DNA of 7,054 nt, taken from the NCBI GenBank assembly GCA_023301645.1, contig JALZUH010000173.1:1-7054 (forward strand), in the 5' to 3' direction. The stretch is from Akkermansiaceae bacterium (lineage in GTDB: Bacteria > Verrucomicrobiota > Verrucomicrobiia > Verrucomicrobiales > Akkermansiaceae). Each line of letters begins with the position of its first letter. Position 1 is the stretch's first letter. The notes below the pieces were generated by a model. The model worked only from the letters and a program-made list of their open reading frames with translations. It was not told the DNA's origin and ran no database searches. Of this stretch, positions 1-6,194 are shown in pieces. A program made the position numbers and the translations under genes.

Positions 1-371
1 CGCCTCATATACATCAGCGTATGCATCTGCTCCTCACGCATCGTCTCGTAGACACCTTGGCGAAATTCCTTAGGAGCATCTGGAAACTTGAGCAAGACCA
101 GTGCCATCAGCTCTGCGGCTAAGAGCTCGTGATTGGCAAGAAAGTGCAGCATTCTTCCGCGCTCGTGGTCGTCATCGAGCTTATGCACACCTGGGAAATC
201 ACCTCGGACCCCCTTCGCCGTGATCATCAGCTCCTGTGGCCGCCCTGGCCCATCAGGCAGCCCCACTGACTGACCCGGTGTGTGATCTGACAACGACTCT
301 GGGGCTAGTAAGAGTTTCTCCTCCAGTGAATCGGCGAATAGAATCCGCTCTGCTACCTCACGCATCTGCAT
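1..371 (-). CDS. DUF455 family ferritin-like protein, N-terminal part (runs off the window)
   Basis: This minus-strand reading frame enters at the left edge, so only about 123 N-terminal residues are visible. It starts MQMREVAERILFADSLEEKL, followed by a proline/glycine-rich stretch with PGRPQEL (about 42-48) and then helical sequence. The segment FLANHELLAAELMA (about 77-90) with the later REEQMH (112-117) supplies a glutamate and an ExxH pair of the kind that bind di-iron in ferritin-like folds; this arrangement is typical of DUF455. The biochemical role of the family is not settled. In some bacteria the domain is fused to other modules, which cannot be judged here. ATG at 371 is chosen because family-like sequence begins there; ATG 365 is equally possible. 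The frame stays open to another ATG at 464, but the extra 31 residues look non-coding. The gene is divergent from the parvulin gene. Family assignment is from recalled motifs. Confidence 0.82.
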   Translation of the reverse strand, partial: MQMREVAERILFADSLEEKLLLAPESLSDHTPGQSVGLPDGPGRPQELMITAKGVRGDFPGVHKLDDDHERGRMLHFLANHELLAAELMALVLLKFPDAPKEFRQGVYETMREEQMHTLMYMR

Positions 372-432
372 AGAACCAAGGAGCTGGATTGGAGCCAGAG
401 TAGCAAGGCAAAAGTCGGTAAAAACAAGACAA

Positions 433-445
433 TGCCCTATGGGCA
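433..445. repeat. short inverted repeat TGCCC-TAT-GGGCA in the divergent region
   Basis: A perfect 5-base inverted repeat with a 3-base centre lies between the two divergent genes. On the minus strand it is followed about ten bases later by a T-rich run (TTGTTTTT), so in the DUF455 leader it could act as a weak hairpin or attenuator. It could equally be a protein-binding site or chance. A second repeat, CATAT (462-466) with ATATG (473-477), sits next to it. Confidence 0.25.
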
Positions 446-476
446 AAACACGACAAAGCGACATATCACTTCATAT

Positions 477-505
477 GCCATAAACTTCACTTGTATTTAG
501 GTCAA
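477..505 (-). promoter_or_regulatory. possible sigma-70-like promoter for the DUF455 gene
   Basis: Read on the minus strand, TTGACC (505-500) is followed after 17 bases by TATGGC (482-477). The -35 matches the consensus at five of six bases, but the -10 at only three. Transcription would begin near 470, giving a leader of about 100 bases to the ATG at 371. It overlaps the plus-strand candidate. This is a pattern match only; Verrucomicrobiota promoter consensus is not well established. Confidence 0.22.
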
Positions 506-513
506 ATTATAGA
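486..513 (+). promoter_or_regulatory. possible sigma-70-like promoter for the parvulin gene cluster
   Basis: TTCACT (486-491) and TATAGA (508-513) are separated by 16 bases, each matching four of six consensus positions. The start of transcription would fall near 520, leaving a leader of about 60 bases before the ATG at 583. The position in the divergent intergenic space is right for the parvulin, SDR and hemW run. The match is weak. Confidence 0.25.
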
Positions 514-553
514 CAGATTGCCGCCGTAGCCGCGCTGTTATTACTGAGCTGCT

Positions 554-586
554 ATGACTACTTCTAACCTCACTACCCATCTATGA
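554..586 (+). CDS. possible 10-codon leader ORF coupled to the parvulin start
   Basis: ATG at 554 opens a frame encoding MTTSNLTTHL and ends with TGA at 584-586, which overlaps the parvulin ATG at 583-585 in an ATGA arrangement. Such overlaps often couple translation of the second gene to the first. Four of the ten residues are threonine. There is no convincing Shine-Dalgarno sequence before it, and a frame this short arises easily by chance. Confidence 0.2.
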   Translation: MTTSNLTTHL

Positions 587-1572
587 ATCCGCTAAAAAAA
601 CTCCTCACCTTAGCCCTCATTAGCCTCGTTACCTTTTCTCACGCTCATGCCAAAGAAGTCACTGGTATAGCAGCCAAGGTCAACGGCCGAGTGATCACCT
701 CTAATGAAATCAACTTTCACCTCTTGCCAATTCGTGAGCAGGTAGATGCTGCCATGCCCCGTAAAGGCGCTGAATATCACAAAATACTCAAAGAAGCCCG
801 AAAGAACATCCTCGATAACCTCATCGAGCGCCAGCTGATCCTCTCAGAGTATCAAAAGCTAACCAATGGTGCAGGTATCTCGCCAAGTGCCGTCGACGGT
901 GAGATTAACCGCCAGATTTCAGAGAACTTTAATAACAACCGCAGTGAGTTCAACAAAGCGCTCAAAAACGCAGGACTTACCCCCGAGCAGAACCGCCGTG
1001 AAATGGAGAAAAAGCTCATCGTTCAAGCCATGCGTGCCCAGCAGTTTAGAAATGCCGTCCCTCCCCTTCCAGATGATGTTTCTAAAGAATACTACAGTCA
1101 GAAAAAAGAACTTCGCGACAGATCAGCTGACGCTCTAGAATTCCATAAAATCTACATCGTCAAAAGAGATCGCAGAAACCCTCTGATCTCACCTGAAAAC
1201 CAGCTCGATCTAGCAGAAGACATCGTAGCCAAGCTCAAAAAAGGCGCTAGCTTCTCAGAACTCGCCCTCGAACACTCCGCTGACTCCTACGCCAGTGACG
1301 GTGGCAAAGTTGGTAAAACCCAACGCACAGACCTCTCCGCAGGTTTCGCATCTATTCTCATGGAAGCTCCCGTAGGGAAAATCATAGGCCCCCTAGAAGA
1401 CCCTAATGGATTTACCATCGTGCGCCTTGATAAGAAACACTTCGGCCCATCACCGCCACTGAGTGAAGTGCGTAAGCAAATGGAAAACAGAGTCCGCGTG
1501 AGAAGCAACAAGGTGAAACTTGATCGTTGGGTCAAACGCCTGCGAGACAATGCCATGATCGACATCAAGTAA
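583..1572 (+). CDS. secreted SurA-like parvulin peptidyl-prolyl cis-trans isomerase
   Basis: This 329-residue protein has a signal peptide: KK near the start, a hydrophobic stretch LLTLALISLVTF (7-18) and a likely cleavage after AHA (21-23). Residues about 27-160 form a SurA-type N-terminal helical chaperone region, opening with AAKVNGRVITSNEIN. A single parvulin (rotamase) domain follows at about 184-286, with FHKIYIV (187-193), SFSELALEHSAD (223-234), GGKVG (240-244) and VGKIIGPLEDPNGFTIVRL (264-282). E. coli SurA has two parvulin domains and is about 100 residues longer, so this is a shorter form. The charged C-terminus is probably helical. It likely acts in the periplasm, helping outer-membrane proteins fold. 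ATG 583 is the only reasonable start: an in-frame TAA lies at 565-567. It leads a same-strand run with the SDR (67-base gap) and hemW. Confidence 0.9.
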   Translation: MNPLKKLLTLALISLVTFSHAHAKEVTGIAAKVNGRVITSNEINFHLLPIREQVDAAMPRKGAEYHKILKEARKNILDNLIERQLILSEYQKLTNGAGISPSAVDGEINRQISENFNNNRSEFNKALKNAGLTPEQNRREMEKKLIVQAMRAQQFRNAVPPLPDDVSKEYYSQKKELRDRSADALEFHKIYIVKRDRRNPLISPENQLDLAEDIVAKLKKGASFSELALEHSADSYASDGGKVGKTQRTDLSAGFASILMEAPVGKIIGPLEDPNGFTIVRLDKKHFGPSPPLSEVRKQMENRVRVRSNKVKLDRWVKRLRDNAMIDIK

Positions 1573-1639
1573 GCCTTCCCGCAGACTTACTACATAGAAC
1601 TCAGACCATTCAAAAACAACTAACAGCGCAATAATAACC

Positions 1640-2416
1640 ATGGACTACCACAACTCACCATTCGACCTCCAAGGAAAAGTCGCCGTCATCATCGGTGGCA
1701 CAGGGCACCTCTGCGGAAACATGGGAGTTGCTCTCGCCCGCGCTGGAGCCGAGGTTGTGCTCGTAGGTAGAAATCCTGAAAGTGCTATTGAGAAACTAGC
1801 CGCCATTGATGCATTTGGCGGTAAGTCATGGTTCCACCGAGCAGACGTGCGTGAGAGACAAGAGATCGACGACCTCCTCACGGCGGTCCTGCTCCGCTCT
1901 GGTAAAGTCGACATCCTCGTCAATGGCGCAGGGGCGAGTCTTAACACCCCATTTCTTGAGATCACAGATGATGAGATATCTACCATCATGGATATCAATT
2001 TCAAAAGCGTGCTCCGAGCCTGCCAAATATTTGGTGACTACTTTATCAATCGCGCCGAGCCTAGTAGCATTATTAATATCGGCTCAATGGCAGGGAAAAT
2101 CCCCGTCAATGGTCTCTTCACATACGCGGCAGCAAAGGCAGCCGTGCATAGCCTGACCAAAAACCTAGCCTCTGAGTGGGGCGATCATGACATTCGAGTC
2201 AATACCATCGTGCCGGGATTCTTCCCCACTGGCCAAGCTTCTCAACAGGGTGATGAGACCCGAGCCCTTGAAATCCTTCGCCAAACACCGATGTCTCGCT
2301 TTGGTGAGGCAGATGAACTTACAGGAGCTACCTTACTACTCGCCTCTTCAGCAGGCTCCTTCATGACGGGCACAGAGATCATCGTCGATGGTGGATTCTC
2401 AGCGATGACACTCTAG
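1640..2416 (+). CDS. short-chain dehydrogenase/reductase (classical SDR)
   Basis: This 258-residue cytoplasmic oxidoreductase has a complete set of classical SDR features. The NAD(P)-binding loop is GGTGHLCGNMG (19-29), AD (68-69) contacts the adenine ring, and NGAG (95-98) is the NAG-type motif. The catalytic residues are N120, S149 (in IGSM), Y162 and K166 (YAAAK). PG at 192-193 and the C-terminal VDGG (249-252) are also typical. R44 in LVGRN after the second strand hints at NADPH preference. The N-terminus FDLQGKVAVIIGGTGHLCG resembles the SDR group often annotated as D-mannonate or gluconate oxidoreductase, but nothing nearby points to sugar-acid use, so the substrate stays open. It lies 67 bases after the parvulin gene and 56 bases before hemW, probably in one transcript. 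No strong Shine-Dalgarno sequence precedes it. Confidence 0.93.
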   Translation: MDYHNSPFDLQGKVAVIIGGTGHLCGNMGVALARAGAEVVLVGRNPESAIEKLAAIDAFGGKSWFHRADVRERQEIDDLLTAVLLRSGKVDILVNGAGASLNTPFLEITDDEISTIMDINFKSVLRACQIFGDYFINRAEPSSIINIGSMAGKIPVNGLFTYAAAKAAVHSLTKNLASEWGDHDIRVNTIVPGFFPTGQASQQGDETRALEILRQTPMSRFGEADELTGATLLLASSAGSFMTGTEIIVDGGFSAMTL

Positions 2417-2472
2417 TCAAAGCCCCACCCGCCATCACCCGCTCATTTGCGCCCCATCTTATCACCGAGCCC

Positions 2473-3558
2473 TTGATCGTCTACGTCCACATCCCCTTCT
2501 GTCACCGCATCTGCCCATACTGCTCGTTTTACAAGCACACGCCAGGTGACACTGACATCAGAGCCTTTATCCAAGCGGTCATCACCGAGGCAAAAAACTC
2601 AAAGAACACGGAGGACATCACCAGCCTCTACCTAGGTGGTGGCACCCCCTCGATGCTCTCACCGAGTCATCTCACCGAGCTCTTCGAGGGTCTTCATAGC
2701 GCACTGCCACTCGCAGACACCCACATCACCCTAGAGGCAAACCCCGCTACCTTTGGTGATAGTAAGGCCGCGCTCTTCAAATCCCTAGGGGTCAATCGCA
2801 CCTCACTGGGCATCCAGTCCTTCAGCCCACATGTATTGAAGACACTTGGCCGTGAGCATAATCCTGAGCAAGCCGCCGATGCCGTGCATACGCTGCGTCG
2901 CGCCCATATGGAGGAGATCAATATCGATCTGATGTTTGCCATCCCCGGCCAGAGCGAGGCAGACTGGCAGCACACATTAGAAACAGCCATCGCACTGGAT
3001 CCAGATCACATCTCAGCCTATAACCTCACCTACGAAGAGGACACCGAGTTCATCGATCGCCTCACGCAGGGGCAGTATCGAGAAAGCGAGGATACCAATG
3101 CCAATATGTTCACCATGGCCGACAAGCTACTCACAGGCGCCGGCTACAAGCATTACGAAACCTCAAACTACGCTAAGCCAGCAAAAGAATCCCAGCACAA
3201 TCTCGGCTACTGGCGCGGCACCGACTACTTGGGCATTGGCCCATCAGCGGTATCGACTATTGGCAAAAATCGCTGGCGTAACCTAGCTGACACAGCTGGC
3301 TATATCCATGCCATCGACCGCATCGGACACGCCAAGCGTGAAGAAGAGCTCATCGACGACGATGCCTACCGCATCGAAAGAATCGCCCTACTACTGAGAA
3401 CCACAGAGGGTCTACCTATCCAATATCTCAGCCAGTCACCAGCTGGCGCCCTTGATGAAATCCTCAGTAATCACTTAGGAGATGTTCATGATAATCACCT
3501 CCGACTCAAGGGTGATGGCAGAATGCTCGTAGACGCTCTGGCAGAGAGGCTCGTGTAA
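2473..3558 (+). CDS. hemW: radical SAM protein HemW (heme chaperone, formerly coproporphyrinogen III oxidase-like)
   Basis: This 361-residue radical SAM enzyme starts at TTG; the frame upstream is open but has no better start, and the conserved YVHIPFC follows at once. The [4Fe-4S] cysteines are C10, C14 and C17, followed by S-F. True HemN oxidases have a fourth cysteine here (CxxxCxxCxC), so its absence favours HemW. Other hallmarks are YLGGGTPSML (53-62), EANP (88-91), RTSLGIQSF (109-117), DLMFAIPGQ (152-160), YNLTYEEDTEF (183-193), HYETSNYAKP (227-236) and HNLGYW (242-247). The HNxxYW motif is characteristic of HemW, whose family binds heme and delivers it to target proteins. The C-terminal part, which differs from HemN, is somewhat short. 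The gene ends 36 bases from the stop codon of the convergent propeller gene. A heme-trafficking role is compatible with the c-type cytochrome nearby, but HemW is widespread, so this is not evidence of a link. Confidence 0.93.
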   Translation: MIVYVHIPFCHRICPYCSFYKHTPGDTDIRAFIQAVITEAKNSKNTEDITSLYLGGGTPSMLSPSHLTELFEGLHSALPLADTHITLEANPATFGDSKAALFKSLGVNRTSLGIQSFSPHVLKTLGREHNPEQAADAVHTLRRAHMEEINIDLMFAIPGQSEADWQHTLETAIALDPDHISAYNLTYEEDTEFIDRLTQGQYRESEDTNANMFTMADKLLTGAGYKHYETSNYAKPAKESQHNLGYWRGTDYLGIGPSAVSTIGKNRWRNLADTAGYIHAIDRIGHAKREEELIDDDAYRIERIALLLRTTEGLPIQYLSQSPAGALDEILSNHLGDVHDNHLRLKGDGRMLVDALAERLV

Positions 3559-3567
3559 GCCCTCTCT
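3543..3567. repeat. 7-bp inverted repeat across the hemW stop codon
   Basis: AGAGAGG (3543-3549) and CCTCTCT (3561-3567) can pair around an 11-base loop containing the hemW TAA. There is no T-run on either strand, so it is a poor intrinsic terminator. It may still contribute to ending or stabilising one of the two converging transcripts. Confidence 0.3.
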
Positions 3568-3594
3568 ACCTCACAGAAATCCCGCTCTAGCCGA

Positions 3595-5160
3595 TTATTG
3601 GTATACGCTATGAGCGGTATACCAGAAGCGGCAAGATGACAGGTCACTGAGCTCGGACGTGATCGTAGCTGGCAGCTTAATATCATAGACCTTATTACCC
3701 TTAGGCTTATGAAGCAGCTCGATAGTGAGAGTATTCCCCGCCGTCGTCACCTTCGCAGATGGCTCCGTAGTAAGGTTTACCTTCGGTGAGCCGTAGCCAG
3801 CATGGTATCGAACACCATATGAGCTAATCTCGTAATCTTGAACATCCACACTCGCTTCAATACTGGAGTTAAATGTGAATTCAAATCCTTTGGGAGTGAG
3901 CTTTACCGACTCTACCAGCAAGTATGGCTTATCCTTGTAAGTCACCTTTTTAATCCCCTCGTCCCCAGGCCATTTGAGGTGAGTTTTACCCACGTAGATC
4001 GCCTTTTGATCATTGGAGTAGATGAGACTATTGTTCCCCTTCACCAGAGATGGCGTATTAATGAGGTGGCCTGCTGCCCCCTGCTCGGTGCCATTGACGA
4101 CATCAGGCAGGTAGTGAATCAATCTTGAGTGATTCATTTCCCCGATCATCAATTGCTTAGCTGCGTTACTCTCCTGAGCAACAGGTATGAACTCCTGAGA
4201 CAGAGGGAGCACGTCAGTCATCGAGTTAGCACAATCACCCTGTGGGAAGAGTGCCACCGCCTTAATACGCATCGCATCAAGCTCAGCTACAGGTAGCTTC
4301 GACGGCGTGATGGCAGGAGAATTCTTAGCCCATAGCAATGAGGCGGGATGCCCGTGGAAGCCGTCTTTTTGGATGCGGTGGAGCTTCGAGGCACCTAGCC
4401 AGTCACCTTGGTTATCCGACACCCAGAGTTGATCGTTTTCATCCATGTAGAGACCATTAGGGGTGCGCACACCAGTGGCATATACGTGCGCCTTCGATGA
4501 GTTCGGCTTAATCTGTAGAATACAGCCTCGATACGGCACACGCGCATACATGCGAGCTACTTTACGCTTCTTCACCGACCACTCACCGTGCTCACCACCT
4601 GAGATGAAGTCTTCATGGCTGAGACCACCAGTGTCATTCCACTTGCCTCTTATCTCTTCCCGCACGCCGGCACCATTCGATGCTGTGCCTAGTCCGAGGT
4701 AGATATTCCCCTGTGAGTCCTTCACTATGCCGAAGTTAAATTCATGATAATTTCCTGAAAGCCCCCAGTCACTCGACACCGTTTCGTAGAAGTCAGCGGT
4801 GCCATCTTTATCCTTATCATGCAGACGAGTAAGCTCACCTCGCTGAATGACGAGAATCGTGCCTGACTTTTCGACATAGACACCCAGTGGCTCCTGTAGA
4901 CCTGATGCATACATATGCCACTGCTTACTCGGCTCGTCATAGATCATGATCTCACCACGGTGGAAGCAGACGACAAGCTGCTGGTTAGCATTCTGAGTGA
5001 TACCACCAATTTGCGGATCGACACCTTCTGGCATCGGTATGTTTTCAAAGTTGTAATGATCCTCCCATGAGAATGCTGCCATACTTGTCAATGGCGAGAG
5101 CAAGAGAGAAACCCCTGCTAGTAGTAATCCATTGATCATTGATCTGTGTTTTATCTTCAT
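3595..5160 (-). CDS. secreted PVC-type beta-propeller protein (sorbosone dehydrogenase-like), no heme motif
   Basis: This 521-residue protein has a signal peptide (hydrophobic 11-22, likely cleavage after SMA at 26-28). Residues about 35-400 look like the beta-propeller of the glucose/sorbosone dehydrogenase-related secreted proteins abundant in Planctomycetes and Verrucomicrobiota. Supporting segments are VVCFHRGEI (63-71), GLQEPLGV (87-94), QRGELTRL (106-113), NYHEFNFG (137-144), RTPNGLYMDEN (232-242), VSDNQGDWLGASKL (247-260) and GHPASL (270-275). DKDKDGTADFYE (115-126) resembles a calcium-binding loop. The C-terminal region (about 407-521; LTPKGFEFTF, YGVRYHAGYGSPKV, VYDIKLP) matches the beta-rich tail seen in this family. 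Many relatives carry a CxxCH cytochrome domain; this one does not, but a c-type cytochrome gene ends only 8 bases upstream, so the two probably work together in the periplasm. Substrate and true catalytic activity are unknown. It is the last gene of the leftward run. Confidence 0.85.
   Translation of the reverse strand: MKIKHRSMINGLLLAGVSLLLSPLTSMAAFSWEDHYNFENIPMPEGVDPQIGGITQNANQQLVVCFHRGEIMIYDEPSKQWHMYASGLQEPLGVYVEKSGTILVIQRGELTRLHDKDKDGTADFYETVSSDWGLSGNYHEFNFGIVKDSQGNIYLGLGTASNGAGVREEIRGKWNDTGGLSHEDFISGGEHGEWSVKKRKVARMYARVPYRGCILQIKPNSSKAHVYATGVRTPNGLYMDENDQLWVSDNQGDWLGASKLHRIQKDGFHGHPASLLWAKNSPAITPSKLPVAELDAMRIKAVALFPQGDCANSMTDVLPLSQEFIPVAQESNAAKQLMIGEMNHSRLIHYLPDVVNGTEQGAAGHLINTPSLVKGNNSLIYSNDQKAIYVGKTHLKWPGDEGIKKVTYKDKPYLLVESVKLTPKGFEFTFNSSIEASVDVQDYEISSYGVRYHAGYGSPKVNLTTEPSAKVTTAGNTLTIELLHKPKGNKVYDIKLPATITSELSDLSSCRFWYTAHSVYQ
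3599..3624. terminator. inverted repeat at the convergent gene junction, possible transcript-end hairpin
   Basis: TGGTATAC (3599-3606) pairs with GTATACCA (3617-3624), extended inward by GC (3607-3608) with GC (3614-3615) and one bulged G (3616), around the 5-base loop TATGA. It lies inside the last codons of the minus-strand propeller gene, one base before its stop, and about 40 bases beyond the hemW stop. No T-run follows on either strand, so its role as a terminator is an inference from position and symmetry. Confidence 0.35.
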
Positions 5161-5168
5161 CTCTATGA

Positions 5169-6038
5169 TTATTGAGGGGTGTGAATGATCGTGATGGTTT
5201 GCTGCGATACGCGGCTCGTTGTCTTCAGCGACTTAGAAGTCTCCTGAGGTAGGCGATACTTGGGAAGGCTGCCCTTAGAGCTGATTATTCGGTAAACAAC
5301 TCCATCCTTCAGCGTGATGCTCTCCATGATCTCACGATCACCTATCTTGTAGATGAATGTAGGCAGACCATCTTTGACATGATAGCCCTTGAAATCAGGT
5401 GCTGTGGCGTCGGTAAAAACCTCTTCTTCAGTATAGACTTTCTCACCCATTCTAGCCAAGTCGTTACCATTGGATCGGTAATAACTCCATGCATTCGGCT
5501 CACCTATCGTGATGTATCGCAAGCGGCATAGGCCGGTGTCCCAGACGATGTTATGCTTAGCACTAGTGGGCAGTGCTATGTAGAGCGAGGCAGGTCCTGA
5601 ATCAGGGATAAAGGTGCGAATAATACGTGGTCGCGCCGACATCGTTACTCCTTTAGCATAAGCGTCTGTCGCTTTCACCGCAGATTTCTTCACCCCCTTG
5701 GTCACCCCCATGATGTAATCATAAGTAATCTTGAGATCATCCTTGGAGACATGTGCCATCGCTGGCATCTGCGGCATATTCGGGCGCTTCTTCCCCGGGT
5801 CTACACACCACTGAATGAAGCCTGCTTCGTCACCTTTATAAATCTTGGCAATCTCAACGAGAGAAGGGCCCACTTGATCCTTGTCGAGTAAATGGCAGAA
5901 AGCGCAATTAGTCGTGAATACCGTTGGTGCTTCCTTCGGCTTATCCTGCGCCGAGGCGGAGCATACTCCTAGCCAGAGTAAGCATAAGTATGAGGGTCTG
6001 GTCAAATAAGAGGACAGTCGATCTGGTAGATTTCTCAT
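5169..6038 (-). CDS. secreted monoheme c-type cytochrome with a PVC-type C-terminal domain
   Basis: This 289-residue protein starts with a signal peptide (hydrophobic YLCLLWLGVC, 17-26; likely cleavage after SASA, 27-30). A class I cytochrome c domain follows at about 36-112. C45-A-F-C48-H49 is the heme-attachment motif, VGPSLVEIA (56-64) is the usual post-heme segment, and M88, M91 or M94 in NMPQMPAM supplies the axial methionine. A linker leads to a second domain (about 135-260; RTFIPDSGPASLYIALP, VWDTGLCRLRYITIG, GEKVYTEEEVF) that I recall from Verrucomicrobiota cytochrome proteins but cannot assign a function. It probably passes electrons in the periplasm, most likely from an oxidised substrate of the propeller encoded 8 bases downstream. 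ATG 6038 is the only plausible start: the next methionine is residue 88 or lies inside the following domain. No clear Shine-Dalgarno sequence is seen. Confidence 0.87.
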   Translation of the reverse strand: MRNLPDRLSSYLTRPSYLCLLWLGVCSASAQDKPKEAPTVFTTNCAFCHLLDKDQVGPSLVEIAKIYKGDEAGFIQWCVDPGKKRPNMPQMPAMAHVSKDDLKITYDYIMGVTKGVKKSAVKATDAYAKGVTMSARPRIIRTFIPDSGPASLYIALPTSAKHNIVWDTGLCRLRYITIGEPNAWSYYRSNGNDLARMGEKVYTEEEVFTDATAPDFKGYHVKDGLPTFIYKIGDREIMESITLKDGVVYRIISSKGSLPKYRLPQETSKSLKTTSRVSQQTITIIHTPQ

Positions 6039-6165
6039 GAGATTAGGTATGAATGATTGTTAAAGCCCTCAGTTATTGCTGCTTGATAAGTGATTCCAAA
6101 TCCTGCCCATCTATCTGTGTTGCTAAATCTCGCGCTGCCTCGTCTGTAAATCCTGTTAACTTCAT
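6039..6165 (-). pseudogene. decayed 5' end of a TIM-barrel sugar-phosphate isomerase/epimerase (putative)
   Basis: The 156-base gap between the DUF1080 and cytochrome genes contains a minus-strand ATG (6165-6163) opening a 30-codon frame that ends with TAA at 6075-6073. Its first 18 residues, MKLTGFTDEAARDLATQI, look like the first strand and helix of the xylose-isomerase-like TIM-barrel sugar-phosphate isomerases. The next 12 residues do not fit. Pieces of the expected continuation appear in the other two frames: WNHLSS at 6098-6081, like the family's GWNHLS/GWSNIS segment, then GFNNHSYL at 6067-6044, possibly a worn GKNIHDL. This suggests a gene cut to about 40 codons and then hit by small indels. 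Isomerases of this type commonly sit beside Gfo/Idh and DUF1080 genes. The match rests on recalled family sequences. The alternative is a genuine 30-residue peptide. Confidence 0.5.
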
Positions 6166-6194
6166 GTTTAGTTCTCATGTTCTCGTTGTGGCAC

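Noticed and set aside
1573..1639. Gap between the parvulin and SDR genes, examined for a terminator or promoter.
   Set aside because: No stable inverted repeat with a T-run and no good promoter hexamers were found; co-transcription is the simpler reading.
1645..2004. 119-residue ORF on the minus strand opposite the SDR gene.
   Set aside because: It lies wholly inside a gene with complete SDR motifs and its translation is low-complexity; it is a shadow frame. The long opposite-strand frames inside the parvulin, hemW and propeller genes are rejected likewise.
2473..3558. Annotation of this gene as HemN, oxygen-independent coproporphyrinogen III oxidase.
   Set aside because: The fourth cysteine of CxxxCxxCxC is replaced by F19 and the HNxxYW motif of HemW is present.
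6035..6178. A 47-residue minus-strand ORF starting MRTKHEVNRIYRR, whose TGA overlaps the cytochrome ATG.
   Set aside because: The overlap is attractive, but most of its length is a shifted reading of the isomerase-like segment, and the product resembles nothing known. Only its last codons may be remnant coding sequence.
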